Assembly: GCA_964631725.1 (NCBI GenBank)
Contig: CAZVYX010000012.1
Span: 1-64,000, forward strand
Reading direction: 5' to 3'
Origin: GCA-2731375 sp964631725
Lineage (GTDB): Bacteria > Pseudomonadota > Alphaproteobacteria > GCA-2731375
DNA length: 64,000 bases
Part shown: in pieces, positions 1 through 8,686 of the stretch
Position numbering within the stretch: the stretch's first letter is position 1
Layout of the letters: each line of letters begins with the position of its first letter
Position numbers and translations under genes: made by a program
Notes under the pieces: generated by a model
The model's input: only the letters and a program-made list of their open reading frames with translations
Database searches by the model: none
What the model was told of the DNA's origin: nothing

Positions 1-19
1 GACCAATTTCGAAATTGAA

Positions 20-1111
20 CTAAGTGAGCCCGAAATCGATCAGCGAGCGGACGGTGCGGCCCTCCTTCATGGCGGTGAAGCCGTCATTGATTTCGTCCAG
101 CTTGATCTTATCGGAGATCCAATCGTCCAGGTGCAGGCGTCCCTGCATATACAGATCGATCAAATGCGGCATGTCGGTGCGGAACCGGTTCGAGCCCATG
201 GACGAGCCTTGAATCTTGCGCTCACGCAAGAAAGCATAGCCATCCAGCTCGATCTTCTGGCCAAAGGGCACCATGCCCACGATGGTGGCCGTGCCGCCAA
301 CCGCCAGCATTTCGAACGATTGCTCGGCAGTTTTCTTCAGGCCCAGGCATTCGATGGCATGATTGACGCCGCCCTTGGTCAATTCCATGATCCGCTCAAC
401 CGGATCGCCGTCGTTGGGATTGACCAGATCGGTCGCGCCCAGCTTCGTCGCCAGTCGCAGTTTCGCCGGGTTGGTATCGACCGCAAAGATCCGGCCCGCG
501 CCGGCCACATGGGCGCCATTGATGGCGGCCATGCCAACGCCACCGCAACCGATCACCGCGACCGTCTCACCAAAGCGCACGGCGGCGGTATTGACGGCGG
601 CGCCGAAGCCGGTGATGACGCCGCAGCCGATCAGGGCGGCGCGGTCCAGGGGCATCTCGTTCTGGATCTTCACGATGGCGTTTTCATGTACCAGCATCTG
701 TTCGGCGAATGACGAGAGGTTGACGAAGGTATGAAGCTGATCGGGCTTCTCCCACTCCAGGCGCCGCGCCTCGCCCGGCGGCATTTTGACATCCGTATTG
801 GTGCAGATGACGGGGCGGCCGGAGGTGCATTGTTCGCAGGTGCCGCAGAATACCGATAGGCAGGTAATCACGTGATCGCCGGGTTTTACATAGGTTACTT
901 CCGAGCCGACCTGTTCGACGACGCCGGCGCTTTCATGGCCCAGCACGGCCGGCAGGGGATGGGGGTAGAGCCCTTCGATGAAATGCAGATCCGAATGGCA
1001 AAGCCCGGCAAATGCAGTGTTAATGAGGACTTCATGAGCGCCCGGCTTCTTTGTTCCGATTTCCTCAATGACCAGCGGTTCATTGGGTTCGTACAGGACT
1101 GCGGCTTTCAT
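20..1111 (-). CDS. Zn-dependent alcohol dehydrogenase (MDR superfamily)
   Basis: A 363-residue medium-chain dehydrogenase/reductase, expected to oxidise an alcohol to an aldehyde or ketone with NAD(P) in the cytoplasm. Seen: catalytic-zinc ligands C38 and H59-E60 (GHE), a structural-zinc set C89, C92, C95 and C103, and a GCGGVG nucleotide-binding motif near the middle. The ATG at 1111 was chosen because a strong GGAGGAG Shine-Dalgarno lies just upstream and the N-terminus then matches the family; an open extension to 1264 lacks similarity. It is transcribed divergently from a Baeyer-Villiger-like monooxygenase, so the pair could convert alcohol to ketone to ester. The substrate is not readable from sequence; a glutathione- or mycothiol-formaldehyde dehydrogenase role is possible but unsupported. 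Confidence 0.9.
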   Translation of the reverse strand: MKAAVLYEPNEPLVIEEIGTKKPGAHEVLINTAFAGLCHSDLHFIEGLYPHPLPAVLGHESAGVVEQVGSEVTYVKPGDHVITCLSVFCGTCEQCTSGRPVICTNTDVKMPPGEARRLEWEKPDQLHTFVNLSSFAEQMLVHENAIVKIQNEMPLDRAALIGCGVITGFGAAVNTAAVRFGETVAVIGCGGVGMAAINGAHVAGAGRIFAVDTNPAKLRLATKLGATDLVNPNDGDPVERIMELTKGGVNHAIECLGLKKTAEQSFEMLAVGGTATIVGMVPFGQKIELDGYAFLRERKIQGSSMGSNRFRTDMPHLIDLYMQGRLHLDDWISDKIKLDEINDGFTAMKEGRTVRSLIDFGLT

Positions 1112-1251
1112 GAGATCTCTCCTCCGGCTTGGGCGAATGTGCAATCCCGAGCCTACACGCCGAAGTGCAAAAGGCACAACAATTGCAGATGAACCGGTTT
1201 GTCCGGCAGCTCCATATGGACGGTCCAGTGGGGGCTTGCTAGACTCGGGCC

Positions 1252-2877
1252 ATGGCAAATACAAGCAAAGTAGAGTCCCCGCGGCACGAGGTGATCATCA
1301 TCGGTGCCGGCGTAAGTGGAATATATCAACTGTACCGGCTGCTGGAGCTCGGTATCGATGTCACGGTCCTGGAAGCGGGCGGCGGCCCGGGCGGCACCTG
1401 GTATTGGAACCGCTATCCCGGTGCCCGGTTTGATTCGGAAAGCTACACCTACGGCTACTCTTTCTCGAAAGAGCTGTTGCAGGAATGGAATTGGAGCGAG
1501 CATTTCGCGGGCCAGCCCGAGACCTTGCGCTATCTCAACCATGTGGTCGACAAGTTCGATTTGAGCCGCCATATGCAGTTCAATTGCAAGGTGGAATCGG
1601 CGGCCTTTGATGAAGATGCCGGATGCTGGTCGGTTCATCTTTCCGACGGCCGTATATTGACCACGCGCTTTCTTCTGACCGCGATCGGCATGCTGTCGGC
1701 GCCCACCATGCCGACAATCGAGGGCGTGGATTCGTTCGAGGGAGAGGCCTACCACACCTATTATTGGCCCAATGAGCCGGTGGATTTCGCGGGCAAGAGG
1801 GTCGCTGTACTGGGCACCGGCGCGACGGCCGTGCAGGTTATTGCCGAGATTGCCGACAAGGTTGGCGATTTGACCGTATTTCAACGCCGTCCCAATTGGT
1901 GCGCGCCGTTGCACAACGCCCCCATCGATGATGCGGAGCAGGCCAAAATCAAGGCGTCCTATGACGAGATCTTCGCCCGCTGCCGCGAGACGCCGGGCGG
2001 CTTCATCCACGGGCCGGACCGGCGCAAGTTCGATGAGGTTTCGGAGCAGGAGCGGTTGGAATTTTGGGAGGAACTATATGCCTCGCCCGGCTTCGGCGTC
2101 TGGATCGGCAACTTCCGCGATGTTCTGGTCGAGGAGGGGCCAAACGCCGCGTTCAGCGCGTTCGTCGCGGACAAGATCCGGCAACGGGTGAACGACCCGG
2201 CGACGGCGGAAAAGTTGATCCCCAAGGATCATGGTTTCGGAACCCGCCGGGTGCCGATGGAGACGAAGTATTACGAGGCCTATAACCGCGACAATGTGCA
2301 CCTGATTGACATCAACGATACGCCGATCGAGCGTGTCACGGAAAAGGGCATCAAGACCACCGATGGGGAGCGTGAATTCGACATCATCGTCTGGGCCACC
2401 GGCTTCGATGCCATCACGGGCGCCTTCGACCGCATCGAATTCAAGGGCGTCGGCGGCCAGAAATTGAGCGACAAGTGGATCGACGGACCGATCACCTTCC
2501 TTGGCCTGCAAACCGTCGGCTTTCCCAATCTGATTACCCTGGCGGGCCCCCAGGGCGGCTCGGTCGCGACGAACTTTCCCCGTGGTATCGAGGAAGCGGT
2601 GGATTGGGCCACCGATCTCATGGTTCATATGCGCGAGAACAATTACAGCCGCATTGAGCCCAGCCAGGCGGCCGAGGACGAATGGACGGCGCATGTGAAG
2701 GATACCTACAACTACTCCCTTCTGGGCAACGCCAAATCCTGGTTCACCGGCTACAATTCAAACGTCGAGGGTCACGATAAGCTCCGCTACATGATCTATA
2801 ACGGCGGTGCGCCCCGCTATCGCCAGCGCCTGGCGCAGGTGGAGGAAAACGGCTACGAAGGCTTCATGCTGCGCTAA
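1252..2877 (+). CDS. Flavin-containing monooxygenase, Baeyer-Villiger type
   Basis: A 541-residue FAD/NADPH monooxygenase resembling cyclohexanone and phenylacetone monooxygenases, which insert oxygen next to a ketone to form an ester or lactone. Seen: N-terminal FAD motif GAGVSG (residues 18-23), an aromatic GTWYWNRYPG segment, the type I BVMO fingerprint with F162, G164, H168 and W172 (FEGEAYHTYYW), and a second dinucleotide motif GTGATA (188-193) for NADPH. Length is normal for the family. The start ATG has only a weak ribosome-binding site. It lies 140 bp from, and divergent to, a Zn-alcohol dehydrogenase that could supply its ketone. The substrate is unknown. Confidence 0.92.
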   Translation: MANTSKVESPRHEVIIIGAGVSGIYQLYRLLELGIDVTVLEAGGGPGGTWYWNRYPGARFDSESYTYGYSFSKELLQEWNWSEHFAGQPETLRYLNHVVDKFDLSRHMQFNCKVESAAFDEDAGCWSVHLSDGRILTTRFLLTAIGMLSAPTMPTIEGVDSFEGEAYHTYYWPNEPVDFAGKRVAVLGTGATAVQVIAEIADKVGDLTVFQRRPNWCAPLHNAPIDDAEQAKIKASYDEIFARCRETPGGFIHGPDRRKFDEVSEQERLEFWEELYASPGFGVWIGNFRDVLVEEGPNAAFSAFVADKIRQRVNDPATAEKLIPKDHGFGTRRVPMETKYYEAYNRDNVHLIDINDTPIERVTEKGIKTTDGEREFDIIVWATGFDAITGAFDRIEFKGVGGQKLSDKWIDGPITFLGLQTVGFPNLITLAGPQGGSVATNFPRGIEEAVDWATDLMVHMRENNYSRIEPSQAAEDEWTAHVKDTYNYSLLGNAKSWFTGYNSNVEGHDKLRYMIYNGGAPRYRQRLAQVEENGYEGFMLR

Positions 2878-2900
2878 TTGCTCAATATTGGGGGGATGAC

Positions 2901-3731
2901 ATGCGGCTAGGTATCGTGGCGGCGCCGCGGCCGCTGGAAGGTGCGACCTCGGTGGCGGCGCGACTGGGCGAGGTCGGACGTCTGGCTGAGGCGCTGGATT
3001 ATGGCGGCCTGTGGATCACCGATTCCCTGGGCCGGGGCATGGCCAGCCTGGACCCGCTGCTGTTGCTGGCGGCCGTGGCGCCCGTTACCCGAAAAATTGA
3101 GCTTGGAACCTGTGTCCTGCAGATACCGCTGCGTCATCCGGTGGAACTGGCCCAGCGGGTGATGTCGCTGGACGTCTTGACCGAAGGACGCCTGCGTCTG
3201 GGGGTCGGCGCCGGTTCCACCGAGGCTGATTTTCTTGCCGTTGAGGCCGACTACCAGGGCCGTTTCAAGGCTTTGCGGAAGAATCTCGAAATCATGCGGC
3301 AAGCCTGGCGGGGTGAAGCGGTATTCGGGCCGGCACTGACGCCGTGGCCGGGTCACGAACAGGGCCCACAGATGTTCCTGGGCGCCTGGCACAGCCCGCG
3401 CTGGATCGACTATGCGGCCCGGCAGTGCCAGGGCTGGATGGCCTCGGGCATTTACAGCACCATTGATGCGGTCGGTGAGGGCGTGGCCAGTTTCCGCGCC
3501 GCCGGCGGCAAGCGGGTCATCCTGGCCAACGTTTTCACCGATCTGCGCCCGCAAGCCGTGCGCCATCCATTGATCGAACGGGCCAAGATCAATCTTGTTT
3601 GCGATCCGGGCGAGGCACGGGAACGTCTGGCCCGCATCGCCGACAGCGGCGTCGACGATGTGCTGCTGATCTGCCCGTTCGACGATCCCGGGCAGCTTGA
3701 ACAGGTGCGCGAACTGGCGCCCGGCGCCTAG
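2901..3731 (+). CDS. Luciferase-like (LLM class) flavin-dependent oxidoreductase
   Basis: A 276-residue TIM-barrel protein of the luciferase-like monooxygenase family, whose members use FMNH2 or F420H2. Seen: N-terminal MRLGIV strand, ITDSLG loop, a LGTCVLQIPLRHP segment and the characteristic GRLRLGVGAGS motif around residues 95-106, followed by an 'F..R...L...IMR..W.G' helix. The gene starts 23 bp after the monooxygenase stop, behind a G-rich Shine-Dalgarno (GGGGGG), so it is probably co-transcribed with it. The cofactor cannot be assigned from sequence; a Ddn-type protein 1.5 kb downstream makes F420 worth considering. Confidence 0.85.
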   Translation: MRLGIVAAPRPLEGATSVAARLGEVGRLAEALDYGGLWITDSLGRGMASLDPLLLLAAVAPVTRKIELGTCVLQIPLRHPVELAQRVMSLDVLTEGRLRLGVGAGSTEADFLAVEADYQGRFKALRKNLEIMRQAWRGEAVFGPALTPWPGHEQGPQMFLGAWHSPRWIDYAARQCQGWMASGIYSTIDAVGEGVASFRAAGGKRVILANVFTDLRPQAVRHPLIERAKINLVCDPGEARERLARIADSGVDDVLLICPFDDPGQLEQVRELAPGA

Positions 3732-3743
3732 GCGTCCGGGCAC

Positions 3744-5123
3744 TCAAAGGCCGTGGGCCGTCTCCATCTCGGTCAGGCTGTCGTCGATGATGGCAACCAT
3801 GCGGTCGATCTGCTCCGCCGTGATGCACAGTGGCGGCGAAAGCGGCAGGACGCCGGCGACGCGGGTCAGCAGGCCGCGTTCCGCCAGAGCGTCGCCGAAG
3901 GTTATCAATTCCTCACCATCTTCGGCGAATTTCTCCTTGCTATCGGGATCCTTGACCAGTTCCAGGCCGACCAGCAGGCCCAGGCCGCGAACCTCGCCAA
4001 CGCTGGGATGGTGCGACAATCCTTCCAGGCCCTCTTTCAGGCGCGCCCCCATGGCCTGGGAATTGGCGACCAAACCTTCGCGTTCGAAGACCTCCAGATT
4101 GGCCAATGCGGCGGCGCAGGCGGCGGCATGACCGCCATAGGTCAACAAGTGTGACAGCTTGTTTTTGCCCTCGAACGCCGCTACCACGTGGGGCCGGCAC
4201 ATCACCGCGCCGATCGGGGCGTAGCCGCTAGCCAGCCCCTTGGCGACGGTCATGATGTCGCCGACAAGATCCCAATGCTCCGAGGCAAACATGCGGCCCG
4301 TACGGCCGAAACCATTTATCACTTCGTCGGTGATCAGCAGCACGCCATGACGGTCGCAAATTTCCCTAAGGCGGGTCCAGTAGCCCATCGGAGGGATCAC
4401 GATCCCTCCCGAGGCCGAGATCGGCTCCGCGATCACGGCGGCGACGGTCTTTGGGTTTTCGTACTTGATCATCTGCTCGATCTGATCGGCGCACAGCAGA
4501 TCACAGCCGGGGAAGCTGTGGCGGAAATCGCAGCGGTAGCAATAGGGCGGCGAAGCATGCAGCACGCCATGCATGAACGGGCTGTGATAGGGCTCGCTCA
4601 TGGGCCGGGTGCCGCTGACGCTCATGGCGCCGTATGTGGCACCGTGGTAGGAGCCGCGGCGGCCAATGATCTTGGAACGCTTCGGCTCGCCATTGAAATA
4701 GTGATACTGCCGCGCGATCTTGATCGCGCTTTCAACCGCTTCCGAGCCGCCGGAGCAGAAAAAGGCCGTGGCCTGGTCCCCCGGCGTCAGTTCCGCCAGC
4801 CTGGTCGCCAATTCGATGGCCGGGATGGATGTCGCCTGGGTGGAACTAGCATAGGCCAGTTTCCCGGCTTGCCGGGCGTAGGCGTCGGCGATTTCCTGGC
4901 GCCCATGGCCGGCGTTGACCAGCCACAGGCCCGCCAGGCCGTCGATGTATTCCTTGCCCTCTATATCCTTGACCAGGGCGCCGTTGCCCTCGACAAGAAT
5001 GCGCTTGCCCGTATCGTTGGCAAGGGCGCGGTGGGCCGAGGCATGAATAAACAGGTGCTCGCTGCCCGCCTCTTTCAGGGCGTCTTCGTTGGGCAGGGAC
5101 GTCGCGTCAATGGCATCGTTCAA
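3744..5123 (-). CDS. Class III (omega) aminotransferase
   Basis: A 459-residue PLP-dependent aminotransferase of fold type I, class III, that would transfer an amino group between an omega-amino acid or amine and a keto acid such as pyruvate. Seen: GSEAVESAIKIAR cofactor-phosphate region (126-138), YHGAT (159-163), D266 in TDEVINGFGRTG, and the Schiff-base lysine K295 in MTVAKGLASG. A small cysteine-bearing loop (C195, C198, C207, C211) resembles the YCYRC segment common in taurine- and beta-alanine-type transaminases. It is convergent with the luciferase-like gene, with only 12 bp between stops. The exact amine donor is not predictable. Confidence 0.92.
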   Translation of the reverse strand: MNDAIDATSLPNEDALKEAGSEHLFIHASAHRALANDTGKRILVEGNGALVKDIEGKEYIDGLAGLWLVNAGHGRQEIADAYARQAGKLAYASSTQATSIPAIELATRLAELTPGDQATAFFCSGGSEAVESAIKIARQYHYFNGEPKRSKIIGRRGSYHGATYGAMSVSGTRPMSEPYHSPFMHGVLHASPPYCYRCDFRHSFPGCDLLCADQIEQMIKYENPKTVAAVIAEPISASGGIVIPPMGYWTRLREICDRHGVLLITDEVINGFGRTGRMFASEHWDLVGDIMTVAKGLASGYAPIGAVMCRPHVVAAFEGKNKLSHLLTYGGHAAACAAALANLEVFEREGLVANSQAMGARLKEGLEGLSHHPSVGEVRGLGLLVGLELVKDPDSKEKFAEDGEELITFGDALAERGLLTRVAGVLPLSPPLCITAEQIDRMVAIIDDSLTEMETAHGL

Positions 5124-5284
5124 AACAAAATCTCCCCAATGGTCCTAGCTGAATAGCCATGGGCGGCTTGGATCAAGGATAGCGGACTATTGGCGGCTTT
5201 GTCATGGCGCAAAAATCACTGAAGTGGGGGCCCTAAGGTGCTATCGTCGAATTAGGAATTTGATCATTCAGATAGGAACATCCC

Positions 5285-5719
5285 ATGGCTGAATATATAC
5301 CGCCCACGCTGGATTGGGTCCGCGAGCAGGTCGAGCTGTATGAAGGCAGCGGCGGCACCGAAGGCACGACCTTGCGGGATACCGGCTTGCCTTGCATCAT
5401 CGTTACCCATGTGGGCAACAAATCCGGCGGCATACGGAAAATCCCGCTGATGCGGGTCGCGGTGGACAACAATTATGTATTGATTGGATCCTACGGCGGG
5501 CGGGAGAAAAACCCGGTCTGGGTCTACAATCTGCGGGCCAATCCGGACGTGGAAATTCGTGACAAGACCGAGGTGTATAAGATGCGCATCCGGGAAGTGA
5601 CGGACGATCCGGAACGGCAGCGTCTATGGGAAGCCGGTGCGCAGGCCTTCCCAACCTATGACGAATATCAGGCCAAGACATCGCGCAAGATCCCGGTGTT
5701 TATCGCCGAACCAGTTTAA
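5285..5719 (+). CDS. Nitroreductase/deazaflavin-dependent oxidoreductase (Ddn-like, DUF385)
   Basis: A 144-residue split-beta-barrel protein of the Ddn/DUF385 family, whose characterised members bind coenzyme F420 (some bind FMN or have other roles). Seen: the segments TGLPCIIVTHVGNKSGGIRK, IGSYGGREKNPVWVYNL and NPDVEI, which match the family's G..R..PL and P.W..NL..NP signatures. It stands 22 bp upstream of an FMN nitroreductase gene and is probably in one operon with it. No F420-biosynthesis gene is visible in the window, so cofactor use is inferred from the family only. Confidence 0.85.
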   Translation: MAEYIPPTLDWVREQVELYEGSGGTEGTTLRDTGLPCIIVTHVGNKSGGIRKIPLMRVAVDNNYVLIGSYGGREKNPVWVYNLRANPDVEIRDKTEVYKMRIREVTDDPERQRLWEAGAQAFPTYDEYQAKTSRKIPVFIAEPV

Positions 5720-5741
5720 TAGTCTAAGTAACGAGGCAAGT

Positions 5742-6422
5742 ATGGACGTCTTTGAAGCTATCAAATCCCGCAGATCAATCCGCGCCTTCACCGATCAAGC
5801 GGTGGAGAAGGAAACGGTTGAACAGATCCTGGAAGTCTCCCAACGCGCGCCCAGTGGTACCAATACCCAGCCCTGGCACGTCTACGTCTGCGCCGGCGCG
5901 GTCCGCCAGGCGATTATCGATGATGTCCTGGCCCTGGCGGCGGCGGGCAAGGGGGAAAAATTCGAGGACTATGACTACTACCCGCCGAAATGGAACGATG
6001 TGCATGCGGCCCGCCGCCGTGGCGTCGGCTGGGGCTTGTATGGACTGCTTGGGATCGAAAAGGGCGACCGGGAGGGAAGCGCGCGGCAAGGCGCCCGCAA
6101 TTTTCAGTTCTTCGATGCCCCGGTTGGTCTGTTCGTAACCACGGACGCCTATTTGGGCCGGGGAAATTGGGCTGATGCGGGAATGTATATCCAAACCCTG
6201 ATGCTGGCCGCGCGCGGCCTGGGCCTGGACACCTGCCCGCAAGCGGCCTGGATCCAGTTTCAGGAGCCGGTGTTCCGTCATCTGGGCATTCCCGACGATC
6301 AGGTCATGGTCACAGGCATGTGCCTAGGCCATGCCGATGACAGCGCGATCGAAAACACCTTGGTTAGCGAGCGCGAGGAGATCGCCAACGTCGCGCAATT
6401 TCTCGGCTTCGACGATGGCTGA
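5742..6422 (+). CDS. FMN-dependent nitroreductase family protein
   Basis: A 226-residue nitroreductase-fold oxidoreductase. Seen: N-terminal 'F.AI.SRRSIRAF' and 'RAPSGTNTQPW' FMN-binding motifs, a central 'NWADAGMYIQTLMLAARGLGLDTCPQAAW' region shared by the family, and a C-terminal 'GMCLGHAD' segment. These proteins reduce nitro groups, quinones, enones or related acceptors using NAD(P)H. The ATG at 5742 is used; the frame is open upstream, but that part is out-of-frame coding sequence of the preceding gene. It likely forms a two-gene unit with the Ddn-like gene 22 bp upstream. The substrate is unknown. Confidence 0.9.
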   Translation: MDVFEAIKSRRSIRAFTDQAVEKETVEQILEVSQRAPSGTNTQPWHVYVCAGAVRQAIIDDVLALAAAGKGEKFEDYDYYPPKWNDVHAARRRGVGWGLYGLLGIEKGDREGSARQGARNFQFFDAPVGLFVTTDAYLGRGNWADAGMYIQTLMLAARGLGLDTCPQAAWIQFQEPVFRHLGIPDDQVMVTGMCLGHADDSAIENTLVSEREEIANVAQFLGFDDG

Positions 6423-6446
6423 CGCTGCCTTCGCGGTCCAAATCGC

Positions 6447-7589
6447 CTAATTGATCAGGCCATAGAATCTGCCGGCGTTTTCGCAGGTGACCTTGCGGAA
6501 ATCGTCGGCGGCCAGGTGGCCGAACTGCTCCTGGATATAGCGGGGAGATTCAGGCCAGACGCCGTCGCCATGGGGGTAGTCCGAGCCCCACATCAGCGTT
6601 TCCACACCCATGTCTTCGATCAATTTGGTGCCGATGTTGTCGAACTGAAACGTCGCCTTGCATTGGCGCCGCCAATAGTCGCTCGGTTTCATGCTCATGG
6701 GCAGGTCCTGAAAACGGTCTTCCCATTCAAAATCCATGCGGTCCAGCATATAGGGGATCCAGCCGCAACCGCTTTCGCCAAAGGCGACTTTCATGCCGGG
6801 ATAACGTTCCAGCACGCCGCCCGAGATGATGGCGGCGATAATGTTGACCAGGTTCATCTGAAAGCCGGAGACCACGGTGAAGAATGCCGGGCGCCGGGTT
6901 TCGCCGGTCAAATTGGCCAATTGATCGGGATTGATCGCCGGGAAGGTGTGAAAATGCAGCGGCAGACCCACTTCGTCCACCGCCTGCCAAAGGGGCTCCC
7001 AACAGGGATCGTACATGGGCGCCATGTCCCAGGAACACGACAGCTCCAGCCCGCGCAGTCCCAACTCGGCGGCGCGGTAAACTTCCCGACGTGCGGCCTC
7101 GATATCGCCATAGGGCAGACAGGCCAGGCCGATATGACGCTCGGGATAGTGTTTGCAGAAATCCGTCAGCCAGTCATTGTAGATACGGAACATTTCGTTG
7201 GCTGCTTCATGATCGGCCAGCTTGGTCGCGGCACCGAGAATCCCGTAAATGACTTCGGCATCGACGCCGTCAAGCTGCATGTCCTTGAGCCGCAGATCGG
7301 GGTCGGTCACCCGCCGGATATCGTTCTTGCCGTCTTCGTACAGATTGGTGGCCGCCATCAGGTCGGCGCGGGCATGTTTGCCTTTTTCGTATTTCGCGCC
7401 GGCGGGGCCGACGCCGTTCTTCAGGCCAAAGGAGGTACCGTTTTTGCAGGTCCAGTAGGGACCATCGGGCCCGTCCACGACAAAAGGCATGCGTTCCTTC
7501 ATGGCCGCCGAGGCTTCCTCGACGAACAGTTTCGGCGGCATCCAGCACAAATCCACATGGCTGTCGGCGGAAATACAGTTGTATTGCAT
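6447..7589 (-). CDS. Amidohydrolase family 2 protein (ACMSD-like)
   Basis: A 380-residue metal-dependent TIM-barrel hydrolase or decarboxylase of the amidohydrolase_2 family, often found in aromatic-degradation pathways. Seen: an N-terminal ADSHVD metal-binding motif, PLHFHTFPA in the middle, 'AFGESGCGWIPYMLDRMD', and the closing MWGSDYPHGDG motif carrying the conserved aspartate. The third of three clustered in-frame ATGs (7589) was chosen because it has a GGGGAC ribosome-binding site and begins MQYNCISADSH. It is convergent with the nitroreductase and 133 bp upstream of the next gene on the same strand. The first metal site is SHVD rather than a textbook HxH. The reaction is not assigned. 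Confidence 0.87.
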   Translation of the reverse strand: MQYNCISADSHVDLCWMPPKLFVEEASAAMKERMPFVVDGPDGPYWTCKNGTSFGLKNGVGPAGAKYEKGKHARADLMAATNLYEDGKNDIRRVTDPDLRLKDMQLDGVDAEVIYGILGAATKLADHEAANEMFRIYNDWLTDFCKHYPERHIGLACLPYGDIEAARREVYRAAELGLRGLELSCSWDMAPMYDPCWEPLWQAVDEVGLPLHFHTFPAINPDQLANLTGETRRPAFFTVVSGFQMNLVNIIAAIISGGVLERYPGMKVAFGESGCGWIPYMLDRMDFEWEDRFQDLPMSMKPSDYWRRQCKATFQFDNIGTKLIEDMGVETLMWGSDYPHGDGVWPESPRYIQEQFGHLAADDFRKVTCENAGRFYGLIN

Positions 7590-7722
7590 GATTGTCCCCA
7601 TTTGCATTCGGCCGATCCTGCATCGGCGGTTGTCCCCTGGTGCAAATGGTACGAAATTTCTGCCGGCTATGAAAAGGCTTCAATGTCGGCGGTGATGGCG
7701 GAACCACGCCACTATTTTTGCC

Positions 7723-8571
7723 CTAGCGCGAGGCTTCGTCTCCGATCGCTTCGATCAGGCCGCGCAGATATCCCGCCGCCGCCGCGGCGCAGGTTGGTCC
7801 GTCGGGTTCATAGCGGAATGGTTCGGCCGCGATCCAGCCCGCGTAATCATGGCGGTTCAGGGCCGCGATGACGGGTGCAAACTTGTCGTTGCCTTGGCCC
7901 GGCGCGCGCCGGTCCTGGTCGTTGACCTGGATGTGCGCCAGCATGCCCGCCGGCAGCCAATGGTCGATCAAATCCTCGACCGCATCGTCGCCCCCCGCCC
8001 GGGCGGCGCAACAATCGACCATGGTGCGGACATATGGGCTGCCCACCGCCTCGACAATCTCCACCGCCTCCGCGACCGTGTTGACGAAATTCGCCATGGG
8101 CGCGGCCAGGGCCTCGATACAATAGATGACGTTGCCCGCCTCCGCCTCGCCTGCGATCGCCGCGAAGGCCTCAATGGCGCGCGCCCGCGCCGCCGTCGCG
8201 CCGGCCTCGTCGTCCGGCAGCCGGCGCTGCGCCGGCGAGCCATGGACCAGAACATCGCCGCCAAGTTCGGCGCAGATTTCGATATTGGCCCGCATGACGT
8301 CGACGCTGCGCTGCCAGACCGTCCGGTCATCGGAGGTAATGGATAGCCCCTTGGGCGTCAGCAACAGCCAATGCAGGCCGGATATGGCGATGCCCGCCCC
8401 TTGTGCCGCATCCCGCACCGTGGCGATCTGTGCCGCCGTCATCTCGCGGGGATCGTCAACCACCGTGAACGGTGCCAGTTCAATGCCGTCATAACCCAGG
8501 CCAGCCGCCAATGAGCATTGCTCCGAAAACGGCATCTCCCCCAGCACTTCATTGCACAACGATAGTTTCAT
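7723..8571 (-). CDS. Sugar phosphate isomerase/epimerase-like TIM barrel
   Basis: A 282-residue xylose-isomerase-like TIM-barrel protein (AP_endonuc_2 superfamily), expected to be cytoplasmic and metal-dependent. Seen: 'AAGLGYDGIELAPF', 'ISGLHWLL', 'IYCIEAL', 'MVDCCAA', 'HIQVNDQDRRAPGQGNDKF' and 'GWIAAEPF', which are the usual beta-strand ends of this family with the metal-binding E, D, H and E positions. The start at 8571 is chosen because the preceding 14 codons of the open frame show no family similarity. It is divergent from the DUF3604/enolase-superfamily/TctCBA operon, with a 6-2-6 inverted repeat between them, and may act in the same catabolic pathway. Confidence 0.85.
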   Translation of the reverse strand: MKLSLCNEVLGEMPFSEQCSLAAGLGYDGIELAPFTVVDDPREMTAAQIATVRDAAQGAGIAISGLHWLLLTPKGLSITSDDRTVWQRSVDVMRANIEICAELGGDVLVHGSPAQRRLPDDEAGATAARARAIEAFAAIAGEAEAGNVIYCIEALAAPMANFVNTVAEAVEIVEAVGSPYVRTMVDCCAARAGGDDAVEDLIDHWLPAGMLAHIQVNDQDRRAPGQGNDKFAPVIAALNRHDYAGWIAAEPFRYEPDGPTCAAAAAGYLRGLIEAIGDEASR

Positions 8572-8626
8572 GACGTTCACCACACTTGCCAATTTGACGC
8601 CGACCGCGTCCACCGGGTACCCTAAA

Positions 8627-8640
8627 TAACCATGTGGTTA
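8627..8640. promoter_or_regulatory. Inverted repeat, candidate operator
   Basis: TAACCA-TG-TGGTTA, a perfect 6-2-6 inverted repeat, lies in the 115-bp divergent gap between the isomerase-like gene and the DUF3604 gene, 46 bp before the latter's start. Position and symmetry suit a dimeric repressor, but no regulator gene is adjacent. Function is inferred. Confidence 0.4.
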
Positions 8641-8686
8641 CTTATAAAGAAAAATTTCCGGCCATGGGAAACGATGGGGAGCCGAA

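Noticed and set aside
180..200. tRNA T-loop-like GGTTCGAGCC
   Set aside because: It is inside the alcohol dehydrogenase gene and no cloverleaf can be formed around it.
1153..2010. A 285-codon minus-strand frame across the alcohol dehydrogenase/monooxygenase gap
   Set aside because: It lies antisense to the monooxygenase gene, shows no domain, and its start is within well-supported coding sequence.
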